Origin: Anaerolineae bacterium
GTDB lineage: Bacteria; Chloroflexota; Anaerolineae; JAFGEY01
Length of the DNA: 62,757 bases
NCBI GenBank assembly: GCA_016929775.1
Contig: JAFGIE010000230.1
Coordinates: 1-62,757 of the forward strand
Direction of reading: 5' to 3'
The notes beneath the pieces were generated by a model. The model saw nothing but the letters and a program-made list of their open reading frames with translations, searched no databases and had not been told where the DNA came from. Of the stretch, positions 1-8,045 are shown piece by piece (the first letter of the stretch is position 1; every line of letters starts with the position of its first letter). A program made the translations under genes and the position numbers.

Positions 1-1
1 C

Positions 2-841
2 ATCCTAGCGGATGGGCGCGAGCAGCGATACGACCGTTGGACGATCTGGACGGAGACGGTCCGCTACGAGAGCTCGGAGGCATATGCCTCCGCCAAGCGC
101 GCCGAGATCGAGGCTTTTGACCCGTCGTGGACGGCTGAACGGCAGGCGGCGATGGAGCGACAGCTCGCCTTCATCGACGAGGAGCGTGCGCACCTGGGCG
201 AGGTGTTCTACTTTCCGGGGGCGCCGTGGGTTGGTCTGCAAGGGATCTTTGGCGAGGTCGGGCTGGAGAGCTTTTCCTACTACCTCGCGGACTGCGGCGA
301 CCTGATCGACGAACTGCTCGAGTGCCGTGTGCTGCGCACGCTCTCGTGGATCGAGCACCTACCCGCCGACCACGGGATCGAGGCTGTGTTCTGCGGGGAT
401 GACATCGCGTTCAAGACGGGACCGCTCTTGAGGCCCAGCTGGTTCGCCGAGCACTACTATGAGCGAGCGGCGCGCATCTGCGAGGCGTACCACGCCAAGG
501 GGGTCGCGGTCCTCTTTCACTCCGACGGCAACCTGAACCTGATCCTGGATGGATTGGTCGACGCCGGGATCGATGGGCTCAACCCGATCGAGACGCTGGC
601 GGGGATGGATGTCGCGGACTTGCATCGCCGGTACCCGAGGTTGTTCATGGCGGGCGCGATCGACGTCTCGCAGCTTCTGCCCCTGGGCACACCGGAGCAG
701 GTGTACGAGACGGTGCGCCGAACGATCGAGGCGGCAGAGGGGCGGATCATGGTTGGCTCGACCACTGAGCTGAACAACGAGGTCCCGCTAGAGAACTATC
801 TCGCTCTGCGCCGCGCCGTCCTCGATATGCCGTACCGCTGA
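2..841 (+). CDS. URO-D superfamily (COG0407) protein, 5' truncated by the window edge
   Basis: The frame is open from base 2, so the first codons lie outside the window; 279 residues are visible. The protein belongs to the uroporphyrinogen decarboxylase / cobalamin-dependent methyltransferase TIM-barrel superfamily, judged from its C-terminal half: FHSDGN, then DGLNPIE, then a GAID strand and a final GSTTE segment with acidic residues. In the MtaA/MtbA/CmuA methyltransferases the equivalent stretch reads HxCG and its His and Cys bind zinc. Here the Cys position is Asp, so a standard thiol methyl-transfer zinc site is absent. True heme-pathway UroD is also unlikely because no other heme gene is near. 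The gene is followed after 19 bases by a second member of the family, most likely in one operon. Substrate unknown. Confidence 0.75.
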   Translation: MLADGREQRYDRWTIWTETVRYESSEAYASAKRAEIEAFDPSWTAERQAAMERQLAFIDEERAHLGEVFYFPGAPWVGLQGIFGEVGLESFSYYLADCGDLIDELLECRVLRTLSWIEHLPADHGIEAVFCGDDIAFKTGPLLRPSWFAEHYYERAARICEAYHAKGVAVLFHSDGNLNLILDGLVDAGIDGLNPIETLAGMDVADLHRRYPRLFMAGAIDVSQLLPLGTPEQVYETVRRTIEAAEGRIMVGSTTELNNEVPLENYLALRRAVLDMPYR

Positions 842-860
842 GCGAGGCAAGGAAGGCGAC

Positions 861-1976
861 ATGGAGATCCTGCGAGACGAGTACCTAGACTACATGACCT
901 TCCGGCGGGTCGAGCGCCCGCTCTTTGTCGAACTGTTCGGCCCACTGGTAGGGCTGGAGGATGAGTGGCGCGCCCAGGGAGCGAGCGAGGACGAGGTCAA
1001 CCTGACTGCATTCGGGTTTGACCACGTGCGGCGATACAGCGTGCGCGTTCACACAGGCATGCTGGGCGGCTACCAAGAGGTCACGCTCGAAGATAACGCG
1101 GACCACGTGCTGCGCCGCGACAGGTATGGTCGTAGGGTCAAGATGTTCAAGACGGCTTCGACCATCGCGCACCCCCTCGACTACCCCGTGACGGACATGG
1201 ACTCTTGGCTGCGCGTCAAAGAGTGGTACACGTACGCGGAGGAGCGATTCGCCCCAGGCTGGGCAGAGGAGGCGCGCCGGGCGCGCGACGCGGGGGCGCT
1301 GATCGTGGTCAGCATCCCGGGGGGCTTTGACGAACCGCGGCAGCTGCTCGGAGAAACAGCGGTCTGCATGGCGTACTATGACCAGCCTGAGCTGATCCAC
1401 GATATCCTGGACACGATCGGCGCTACGGCACAGCGCGTGCTGGAGCGCGTCTCGTGCGAGGTGCAGGTCGACCAGCTCTCGGTGCACGAGGACCTAGCTG
1501 GGAAGAGCGGCAGCCTGGTCGGCCCACGCCAGATCAAGGCCTTCATCCAGCCCTACTATCGCCGGGTGTGGGACATGCTCTCCGCGCACGGCGCCCAGAT
1601 CTTTCAGCAGGACTCGGACGGGAACGTGAACGCCGTGATCCCAGCCTTCCTCGACTGCGGGCTGACCTGCATGTTTCCCATGGAGCCTGCGGCGAGGATG
1701 GACGTGGTGCAGGTGCGCCAGACATACGGGCAGCGCGTGGCAATGCTTGGCGGGATCGACAAGCACGTCCTGCGGCAGAGCCGGGAAGCCATCGACGCCG
1801 AACTGGCGTACAAGCTGCAGCCCCTCATGCGCCAGGGGGGCATGGTGTTTGGGCTCGATCACCGCATCCCGAACGGCACACCGCTCGAGCACTATCGTTA
1901 CTATGTGCGCACCGCGCGCGAGATGCTGGGGCTGGAGCCCAACCCCGAGCCGGGCTGGGCGCGCATGGCGTTCTAG
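861..1976 (+). CDS. URO-D superfamily (COG0407) protein, second tandem copy
   Basis: 371 residues, full length for the family, starting at an ATG preceded by AAGGAAGG. The N-terminal part (EYLDYMTFRRVERP) is typical of the branch of COG0407 proteins found in catabolic clusters. The active-site loop reads QQDSDGN, where zinc-dependent methyltransferases have HxCG, followed by a Cys-containing stretch (FLDCGLTCMFPME) and a GGIDK strand. The protein is only distantly similar to the upstream copy, so the pair looks like diverged paralogues with related substrates rather than a recent duplication. No corrinoid protein or reductive activator is encoded nearby, which argues against O-demethylation by the usual three-component system. 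Its stop codon lies in a CTAG that also ends the convergent GH32 gene. Function unassigned. Confidence 0.75.
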   Translation: MEILRDEYLDYMTFRRVERPLFVELFGPLVGLEDEWRAQGASEDEVNLTAFGFDHVRRYSVRVHTGMLGGYQEVTLEDNADHVLRRDRYGRRVKMFKTASTIAHPLDYPVTDMDSWLRVKEWYTYAEERFAPGWAEEARRARDAGALIVVSIPGGFDEPRQLLGETAVCMAYYDQPELIHDILDTIGATAQRVLERVSCEVQVDQLSVHEDLAGKSGSLVGPRQIKAFIQPYYRRVWDMLSAHGAQIFQQDSDGNVNAVIPAFLDCGLTCMFPMEPAARMDVVQVRQTYGQRVAMLGGIDKHVLRQSREAIDAELAYKLQPLMRQGGMVFGLDHRIPNGTPLEHYRYYVRTAREMLGLEPNPEPGWARMAF

Positions 1977-3604
1977 GTTGCGCCGCTCTCTGCCCAGGCA
2001 GAGCGGAGCTCGTGGACCTCTAGGGCATAGAGCGTTGTCGCTCCCCCGCGGCTGAACGCCGTCAGCGACCGTTCCCTGTCGGCGAGCAGGACGCCCAGGG
2101 GTAGGGCGACGGCGCCGTCGTTGCCATAGACCTCGATCGACGCCCGGTCGACCAGGATGCGCAGACGGATCCGCCCGTCAACGGGCGCGAGTGGGGCGGA
2201 GCGACCTGCACAGGTCAGCTGTTGGCGCGCGAGATCGTAGGTCACTGCTTCGCCGCGCACAGTCACGCCGCACGATTCTGCCCGCCCCACCTCGAACTCG
2301 AGCCCGATGTCCCACAGCTCAGCGCCGCTGCCGGGCAGTGCAGTGTGCCCCGCGGGGAGCACGCGCCTCTCCCAGCGGTGCGACCGGGCGTACAGCGATG
2401 CGATCTCGCGTACCGGCTCGGCAAACAGGCGCACGCCCGCTGTGGTCGTGCGCAGCTCGAGGGCGCAGGGGAAGCCCATGCACTGGTTGAACGGCATGCC
2501 TGGCAGTGGGACCCGCAGCCACGCCATCTGGATCCGCCGTCCATCGGCAGCGGGGATGTCGCTCCAGGTTTGTGCGGCATAGGTGTCTCCTCCCCAGTCG
2601 TAGCGCTGCGGGGATCCCATCGCCTCGAACCGAGCCCCATCAAAGCGACCGACGAGATATGTCCCGTTGGCGCCCCAGAACACCCAACGGACGTCCTCCG
2701 GGTTGCCATCGACCGGGAGCGGGAAAAAGTCGGGGCACTCGCTGGCGCCAGGCAAGACCACGTCGCACAGCCGGGTCCAGTGGACCAGGTCAGGCGAAGC
2801 GAGCAGCGTGTAGTCGCTGTCCTCGAGATAGAGCGCCATCACCCACGTGCGCGTCGGCTCGTGCCAGATCACCTTGGGGTCCCGGTTCCTGGCGGCGATG
2901 TGCGGCACAACCGGGTTGCCCCGGTAGTGCTGCCAGGTGCGCCCCCGGTCGTTGCTGTAGGCGATGCTCTGTGTGAAGGGCTGTCCCGCTGACTCGGCGG
3001 ACGTGCCCCCTGCTGAGGTATAGATGCAGAGCAGTGGATGCTCGTCCCCGCGACGCAGTCCGGCAGTATCACGCGCGTCGACAACGCCGGACCCGGAGAA
3101 ACAGGTCCCGAGGCGGTCAGGATAGAGGGCGTCGCCGAGCTCACGCCAGTGCACGAGGTCGGGGCTCACGGCGTGTCCCCAGTGCATGTTGCCCCACGAC
3201 CAACCGTACGGGTTGTGCTGGTAGAACAAGTGGTACTCGCCGCGGTAGTAGGTCAGGCCATTCGGGTCGTTCAGCCAACCGCGGCGCGAGGAAAAGTGGA
3301 ACTGGGGGCGTAACAGCTCGCCGTACTGGTCCGCCTCGCCTGGAGGGACGTCATCCTGGCGGATCGCCGCCAGTGCTGGGTCGTTCGGATCGAGACCGTC
3401 GACCTCGATCGACAGCTCTTGCCCACGGAAGGCGTCCAGGTCCGCCGAGACCCAAAAGTCAGGCGCGCCCTGGGCGAGCTCGATCTCGAAAGCACGCGCC
3501 AGCTCACCTGCGACGCACAGACGCGCATGGCGAACTGGGGCGCCGTTCTGGACGGGCAGCCACAGGTAGCGTGCACAGATTGCCATCTCGTTCGTCGCCA
3601 TCAT
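1973..3604 (-). CDS. Glycoside hydrolase family 32 (beta-fructosidase / levanase type)
   Basis: 543 residues. The GH32 landmarks are all present: WLNDPNG near residue 110 with the nucleophile Asp113, RDPK at 241-244 (transition-state Asp), and ECPDFF at 289-294 with the acid/base Glu289. The first ~95 residues are an extra N-terminal beta domain, and the C-terminal ~150 residues fit the usual GH32 beta-sandwich. No signal peptide is visible, so the enzyme should act in the cytoplasm on imported fructosides such as sucrose, inulin-type or levan oligosaccharides. The start overlaps the stop of the upstream 626-residue gene by four bases (ATGA), which indicates translational coupling. Exact substrate (invertase, inulinase or levanase) cannot be told from the sequence. 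Confidence 0.9.
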   Translation of the reverse strand: MMATNEMAICARYLWLPVQNGAPVRHARLCVAGELARAFEIELAQGAPDFWVSADLDAFRGQELSIEVDGLDPNDPALAAIRQDDVPPGEADQYGELLRPQFHFSSRRGWLNDPNGLTYYRGEYHLFYQHNPYGWSWGNMHWGHAVSPDLVHWRELGDALYPDRLGTCFSGSGVVDARDTAGLRRGDEHPLLCIYTSAGGTSAESAGQPFTQSIAYSNDRGRTWQHYRGNPVVPHIAARNRDPKVIWHEPTRTWVMALYLEDSDYTLLASPDLVHWTRLCDVVLPGASECPDFFPLPVDGNPEDVRWVFWGANGTYLVGRFDGARFEAMGSPQRYDWGGDTYAAQTWSDIPAADGRRIQMAWLRVPLPGMPFNQCMGFPCALELRTTTAGVRLFAEPVREIASLYARSHRWERRVLPAGHTALPGSGAELWDIGLEFEVGRAESCGVTVRGEAVTYDLARQQLTCAGRSAPLAPVDGRIRLRILVDRASIEVYGNDGAVALPLGVLLADRERSLTAFSRGGATTLYALEVHELRSAWAESGAT

Positions 3605-5481
3605 GTCCTCGCTTTCGCTGGACCCTCGACTCGTTCGTTGCGCTGGAAATCGAGGGTCAGTGCTTGGCCTTGGTGCGCGATCTCTACCTGCGGCGCGCCA
3701 AAGGCGCAGGTGCAGTAGCGGTTCTCAAAGCGCTCGCTGTCGTGCAGTGGGATCGCTTCGCCTCCGACCAGGAACGGGCCCTGCCAGCCGAACCGCACCG
3801 CGCCCGCGGACGGCGAGGCGAAGCGCACGTCCATCTCGTCCACGTGGATCGACGCCGCTGTGACCGCCTCGACAAACCGTGAGAACGCGCCCCACCGCGC
3901 GCGGTCCCCCATCTCGCACACCCAGGCGACATCCGTCGCATCGACCCGCACTTCGTCCTCGCCAAGCCAACGCCAGGGCTGCGAGGCATACAGCGCCGCG
4001 TACCCGTCGCCGCGCCGGGCGCAGATCCAGGGCCCGCGCTCGACCACCTCGTCGAATGCATCGCGCGGCAGATAGGCGTGCGAGTAGGGGAGGGCATCGT
4101 CAGCAGGGACACGGTGGATGCAGACCAGGACGTTTCGGCGCTGGGCGGCGCGCGGCATCACACCGTTGCCTGCCCAAAAGTTGGGCCGAGACCGCTCGTC
4201 CAGTGAGCCGGGATGGTTGGTAAAGAGGACGGCGTCGATGCCGAGTGTGGCCTGCCAGATGTGCTGCTGGTAGCCCGCCTTGCCGGGGCGATAGTCCTGG
4301 GCGCAGCTCAACATGTACGATGGGGTACGATACGTCTCGACGTGTACCTCGGTCAAGGCATGGCAGTCCATGCTGCGTTCGACGATCCGCCCGTGCTGCT
4401 CGATCTGTGCTTGGTAGAGCTGCCTGTACCGCGCGCCATAGTCCTCGTGGAGCCGCACCCCGTAGAGGGCGGACAAGCGCTTGGAAAGCTCGATCACTTC
4501 AGGGTGGAGGTAGTCCTGGATGCTCCAGTAGAGGTGCCCGTCCTCGAGGTCATCGTACGACAGCCCATAGCGCGGTGCGTCATCGAGGTCGATGCTGTGC
4601 CGCTCGCGAAATGGCGCCCCCTCGCGCAGGTCAGCGGCGATGGCGGCGATGAGGGGCGGGCAGCGGTAGCCGCTGGTTGCAAGGGGAACCGCTCCCAACG
4701 CGTTGGGCTGGGTGTAGAGGCCCATACCAAACATCAGCTTGGCTGTGGATGCAGAGGACTCGCTCCGCCCGCCCTTGATCAGGCGGGCGTACGTCCGCCC
4801 GTGCGTGCATCCGAAGACGCCGCGGTAGGTGTGGAGTGCCATCTCGAAGAGCAGGAGGTCGATCAGCAACCCGGCGCGCGCGCGGATGTCATGCTGCTGC
4901 GCGAAATCGTGAAGGTTGACGAGGGCGAGCAGGTCCTCCTCAAAGTAGCAGTTGGAGAGCCACTCGCTAAAGCCGAACCGGACGCGAAAGTCCATCCAAC
5001 GCCGGATCAGGTGCAGGGCGTGCTGCACGTGGTAGCGTCCAGGCTGACCCGAGTTGGGGAAGACCTGGTCTGGGTACAGTTGCCCGGCAAGGAGCTCGTC
5101 GGCGTGAAAGATGATCTGGTGGTTCTCGGTATGGTAGCATCTCCGGTCGTGCCCCGCCTCGTCCCACCAGTACTTGAACCCGAGCACACGCTCCTCGATC
5201 GCCTCCAGGAGTGTGGGCGCGATCAGCGGGCTGGCGCGATAGAGGTACAGGATGCGCAGCAAGCCCGCGACGGTAAAGTCGGAGCAGTCCTGGCGCGCGT
5301 CGATGAAAGCCAGCGCCTCGGTGAACGGCGCCTCGTCGAGCGCCCCCTCGCCCAGGGCCAAGCGCGCGATCTGGCTAAAGAAGCCAGTCCGCTCGCCGGG
5401 CGCCTGTGCGGCGCAGTATGCCAGGTAGCGCGCGCGCCGCGTGTCGAACGTGCCTTGTGGTTCATGCCAGTACGTGTCCAC
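3601..5481 (-). CDS. Unknown 626-residue protein, probable helical-barrel sugar-active enzyme
   Basis: I do not recognise a named family. The GTG start is preceded by AGGAGGT. The N-terminal ~400 residues are helix-rich with repeated Trp/Tyr/His clusters (YHTENHQI, FHADELLAGQL, YWSIQDYLHPE), which looks like an (alpha/alpha) toroid of the kind used by polysaccharide lyases and some hydrolases. A middle segment (FTNHPGSLDE, FWAGNGVMPR) and a beta-rich C-terminus follow, again like lyase C-terminal sheets. There is no signal peptide. It is co-transcribed with and overlaps the GH32 gene, and follows a URO-D gene, so a role in oligosaccharide breakdown is a fair inference. The Asn-His pair in TENHQI and the Asn-His in FTNHPGS are candidate catalytic residues. 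Lyase, hydrolase or epimerase activity is open. Confidence 0.7.
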   Translation of the reverse strand: MDTYWHEPQGTFDTRRARYLAYCAAQAPGERTGFFSQIARLALGEGALDEAPFTEALAFIDARQDCSDFTVAGLLRILYLYRASPLIAPTLLEAIEERVLGFKYWWDEAGHDRRCYHTENHQIIFHADELLAGQLYPDQVFPNSGQPGRYHVQHALHLIRRWMDFRVRFGFSEWLSNCYFEEDLLALVNLHDFAQQHDIRARAGLLIDLLLFEMALHTYRGVFGCTHGRTYARLIKGGRSESSASTAKLMFGMGLYTQPNALGAVPLATSGYRCPPLIAAIAADLREGAPFRERHSIDLDDAPRYGLSYDDLEDGHLYWSIQDYLHPEVIELSKRLSALYGVRLHEDYGARYRQLYQAQIEQHGRIVERSMDCHALTEVHVETYRTPSYMLSCAQDYRPGKAGYQQHIWQATLGIDAVLFTNHPGSLDERSRPNFWAGNGVMPRAAQRRNVLVCIHRVPADDALPYSHAYLPRDAFDEVVERGPWICARRGDGYAALYASQPWRWLGEDEVRVDATDVAWVCEMGDRARWGAFSRFVEAVTAASIHVDEMDVRFASPSAGAVRFGWQGPFLVGGEAIPLHDSERFENRYCTCAFGAPQVEIAHQGQALTLDFQRNERVEGPAKART

Positions 5482-5506
5482 CGTACCTCCTCTGTTCCTG
5501 GGTCCG

Positions 5507-6568
5507 TCACCACCGGTCGCGCTGCTCGAGATAGACCTCGTTGTAGTACAGGGCGCTCTCCACCGGCGTGTTGGGCGGGATGTGGTTGCCTACCGCCATG
5601 ATGAAGCCGGGGCAGTCCCTGCCAAGCGACATGCAGCGCGTGACCTCGGCGCGGATCGCGTCGCGTGTGCCGTTCAGCAGAATGCGCGTGTCCGCATTGC
5701 CGACGATCACGTGCGTCTGCCCGTAGCGCTCGACGATCGCCTCCATGCTGGTCAGAGGCTCGAGGACAAACCCGTGCAAGCCGGCAGCTGCCAGATCATC
5801 GATGAATGTCGTATAGTCCCCGTCGGAGGTGAACATGATGCGCTTGCCCGCCTCGCGCAGGGGCGCCCAGAGACGCCGGTAGTTCGGGAACACGTATTCC
5901 CGGTACCAGGCAGGTCGAAAGATCGGGCCTGACGACCAGACCATGTCGTCGTGCGTCATGACGACGGGGACATCGCTCTCTGCCAGGGCATCATAGTACT
6001 GCTGCATCCAGGCGGCGTAGCGGTTGGTGAGATCGCCAAACCGCACCTGGTCCGTGCCTGCCGCAAGCAGGAGCATGTCCCAGCCAAAGAGCGCGATCAG
6101 GCCCGAGATGAGGGTGATGTAGGTGCCCGTCATGTTGACCCCATCCGGGCGCGCGGCGCAGCTCGCCCGGTAGTGGGCCTCGAAGCGGCGCACCAGCTCC
6201 CGCTGGTCCTTGCGTCCCAATGCCTCCCACGGGTCGAAGCGCAGGATGTCCTCGGGGTCGTCGTACAGGTTGTAGACCGTGTCACGCCGGTCTACGCCGC
6301 CAGCGGCGTACTCGGCGTGTCCCATGTCCGATTGGTAGGCGCCCAGCTCGTCGTGCCCGATCAACGTGCTCCAGTGGAAGGAATAGTCCCACGCACGCTC
6401 GAAGCCGAGCGCCGCCTCGCGCTGTGCCTGCGGGCTGCTGTCCACGCCCACCTCGATGCCGGTGACCGCGCGGACCAGCTCCCAGTGCATGGTCGCCGAG
6501 TACTCGGTGCGCGGGATGCGGCGCGGCGTCTGCAGCTGGAGCGCCGCCCAGCCGTCCTCGTAGGACAT
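5507..6568 (-). CDS. URO-D superfamily (COG0407) protein, third copy
   Basis: 353 residues from the ATG that follows GGAGAGGAG; a longer upstream reading is possible but has no ribosome site. The loop that holds HxCG in zinc methyltransferases reads FTSDGD, followed by HGFVLEPL and a strand with VGNADTR, then an AVGNHIPPNTP segment near the C-terminus. The barrel is otherwise complete (YITLISGLIALFGWD, FGDLTNRYAAW). As in the two copies at the left end of the window, the Cys ligand is replaced by Asp. It lies 25 bases upstream of the unknown 626-residue gene and GH32 in the same direction, so it probably belongs to that catabolic operon. Reaction unknown; decarboxylase or methyltransferase chemistry on a sugar acid or methylated compound are both conceivable. 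Confidence 0.75.
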   Translation of the reverse strand: MSYEDGWAALQLQTPRRIPRTEYSATMHWELVRAVTGIEVGVDSSPQAQREAALGFERAWDYSFHWSTLIGHDELGAYQSDMGHAEYAAGGVDRRDTVYNLYDDPEDILRFDPWEALGRKDQRELVRRFEAHYRASCAARPDGVNMTGTYITLISGLIALFGWDMLLLAAGTDQVRFGDLTNRYAAWMQQYYDALAESDVPVVMTHDDMVWSSGPIFRPAWYREYVFPNYRRLWAPLREAGKRIMFTSDGDYTTFIDDLAAAGLHGFVLEPLTSMEAIVERYGQTHVIVGNADTRILLNGTRDAIRAEVTRCMSLGRDCPGFIMAVGNHIPPNTPVESALYYNEVYLEQRDRW

Positions 6569-6637
6569 GGATCCTCTCCTCTCCAGGTGCTCGCGCGCGG
6601 CGCGGTCAGACCAGCGCACCTGCGCGCGCCTAGCTTG

Positions 6638-7561
6638 CTATGAGTCCTCGCACAGCGCCCTGTGCGCCACCAACCAGGCGCGCAGCGACTGGCTCACAGC
6701 CAGGTCGCCCAGGGCGAGGTCTCCCTCGTGCACGGGGCAGACGAGGTCGTCCAGCGAGCGCGCCCGCCGCTGCGCCGGGACCTGGTCGTGCATGTGCAGG
6801 GGATAGCTGTACGTGGGCGGTAGGAGCCGTAGACGAGCCCGGGGCACGTCGCGCGCGACGAGCGTGCTCAAGATCGCCTGGTGAAGGAAGACGCGGTGCA
6901 GTTCCTCCCGGCAGGCGGTCTCCTGAAACGCCCTATCGCAGGCGAGTTCCTCAAAGAGGGCCCACCAGGTGCGGCAGATGCCCTTGGCTGGGTCGAGCGC
7001 GAAGCAGTGGCTGTTAAAGTAGGGGCGCAGCGCCTGCGGATCGGCGAACGACTCGGTCGTGAAGGGGGCGTCGTGCATCCCAACGGCGTCGTAGATGCGC
7101 TGCCAGAAGGGGTCAAGGGGCTCGCGTGTCGCGGAGCCGACGTTGCGGTGGTGCACAGTTCGGAACGCCGCATCGTACGCCTCGCCCAGGGCAAAGAGTA
7201 GCGGGGGCTGCACGATCAGCGACTCGGGGCTCAGCCAGACCAGGGAGCGCACGCCTTCCTGGTCTGCCATGGCTTCCGCCAGGGCGCACGCGCGCACCTT
7301 TGCGGCAAAGAAATAGCCCGCGGCTCGACCCTCCGCCTGCAGGTGCACGATGTCCACTCGATCGAGGGCGCCGAGGCCCGGCGACGCGCCGCCTGCCGAG
7401 GGACCGAGGGCGCAGGTGTGGAACACCCAGACGGGAGAGTCGGCGAGCGCCCCGCCAAAGGCGCGCAAGCTCTCGATCGCCAGGCGCGCGTGGCGCTCCT
7501 GCGCGGGCGCGCCAACCAGGAACACGAACCTCAGCCTTCCACCCGGCTCCACGTCATCCAC
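6638..7561 (-). CDS. Glycosyltransferase-like protein of unknown function
   Basis: 307 residues from a GTG start preceded by GAGGAGCAGC; this start overlaps the end of the upstream broken gene by 8 bases. The N-terminus (LRFVFLVGAP, then LAIESLRAFGG) and the later SLVWLSPESLI and FNSHCFAL stretches resemble GT-A folded nucleotide-sugar transferases, in which SLVWLSPES would sit at the place of the DXD strand, although a clear DXD is missing. The C-terminal half is helical and ends in a poorly conserved tail. No transmembrane segment or signal peptide. I would not name a substrate. It could equally be an uncharacterised family that only shares the Rossmann-like N-terminus. Confidence 0.6.
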   Translation of the reverse strand: MDDVEPGGRLRFVFLVGAPAQERHARLAIESLRAFGGALADSPVWVFHTCALGPSAGGASPGLGALDRVDIVHLQAEGRAAGYFFAAKVRACALAEAMADQEGVRSLVWLSPESLIVQPPLLFALGEAYDAAFRTVHHRNVGSATREPLDPFWQRIYDAVGMHDAPFTTESFADPQALRPYFNSHCFALDPAKGICRTWWALFEELACDRAFQETACREELHRVFLHQAILSTLVARDVPRARLRLLPPTYSYPLHMHDQVPAQRRARSLDDLVCPVHEGDLALGDLAVSQSLRAWLVAHRALCEDS

Positions 7562-8014
7562 GCTGCTCCTCTGTACCGTTGCTGTCGGCGTACCTCGCGA
7601 GCACGCGCGCCTCCAGCTCTGCCCACAAGTCCGCGCGCGCCAGACCGAGCCCCTGGGCGACGCGATCATCTACGGACTGGCGTCCAGTAGACGGGGCGGC
7701 CTGACGCCGATCGCGCGCCCAGCGCCGAAGCGCTGCGCCCATCCACCCGCCATCGTCCAGAGCTGCTGGATCCGGCGCCGGCGAAGGGGCATGGTCGCAC
7801 GCACGTACAGCCGCCAAGGCCAAGGAGCGGCGTGCAGCAGAAAGCGCTGTGGCGAGGTCATGACGTAGATTCGGCACTCGCCAGGGATGCCAAGCCCCCA
7901 CTCGCTGCGCAGCAGAGCTAGGCTGCGATGGCAGGCTCTCGCAACGAGCTCGGCGGTGTCTGCGTCTTGGGGCTCGTACCAGAGCGTCAGTCCGTCGACC
8001 GTCTTTGTCTCCAT
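7554..8014 (-). pseudogene. Broken gene: frameshifted and internally shortened, peptidase-like family
   Basis: An ATG at the right end (RBS AAGGGA) opens a frame that codes 115 residues (ECRIYVMTSPQRFLLHAAPW, then RAIGVRPPRLLDASP) and ends at a TAG near 7670. The neighbouring frame then continues without a break as VDDRVAQGLGLARADLWAELEARV and ends 8 bases inside the next gene, exactly where a coupled gene should stop. A one-base shift near 7672-7680 therefore splits one original gene. From memory, intact relatives with the same MTS..FxxHxAPWPW and AIGVKPPRL stretches continue into a zinc-binding HELTH motif; that part is missing here, so a deletion is likely too. What remains would have no catalytic site. 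Confidence 0.6.
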
Positions 8015-8045
8015 GCGCGGTCCCTTCGATCGGCTCAGCCTCTGC

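Noticed and set aside
4213..5601. Long plus-strand open frame opposite the 626-residue gene
   Set aside because: It mirrors codon positions of the real gene, has no family resemblance and no ribosome site; typical of GC-rich DNA.
2..6568. URO-D genes as heme biosynthesis hemE
   Set aside because: Three diverged copies in sugar clusters with no other heme gene, and the SDG loop does not fit true HemE.
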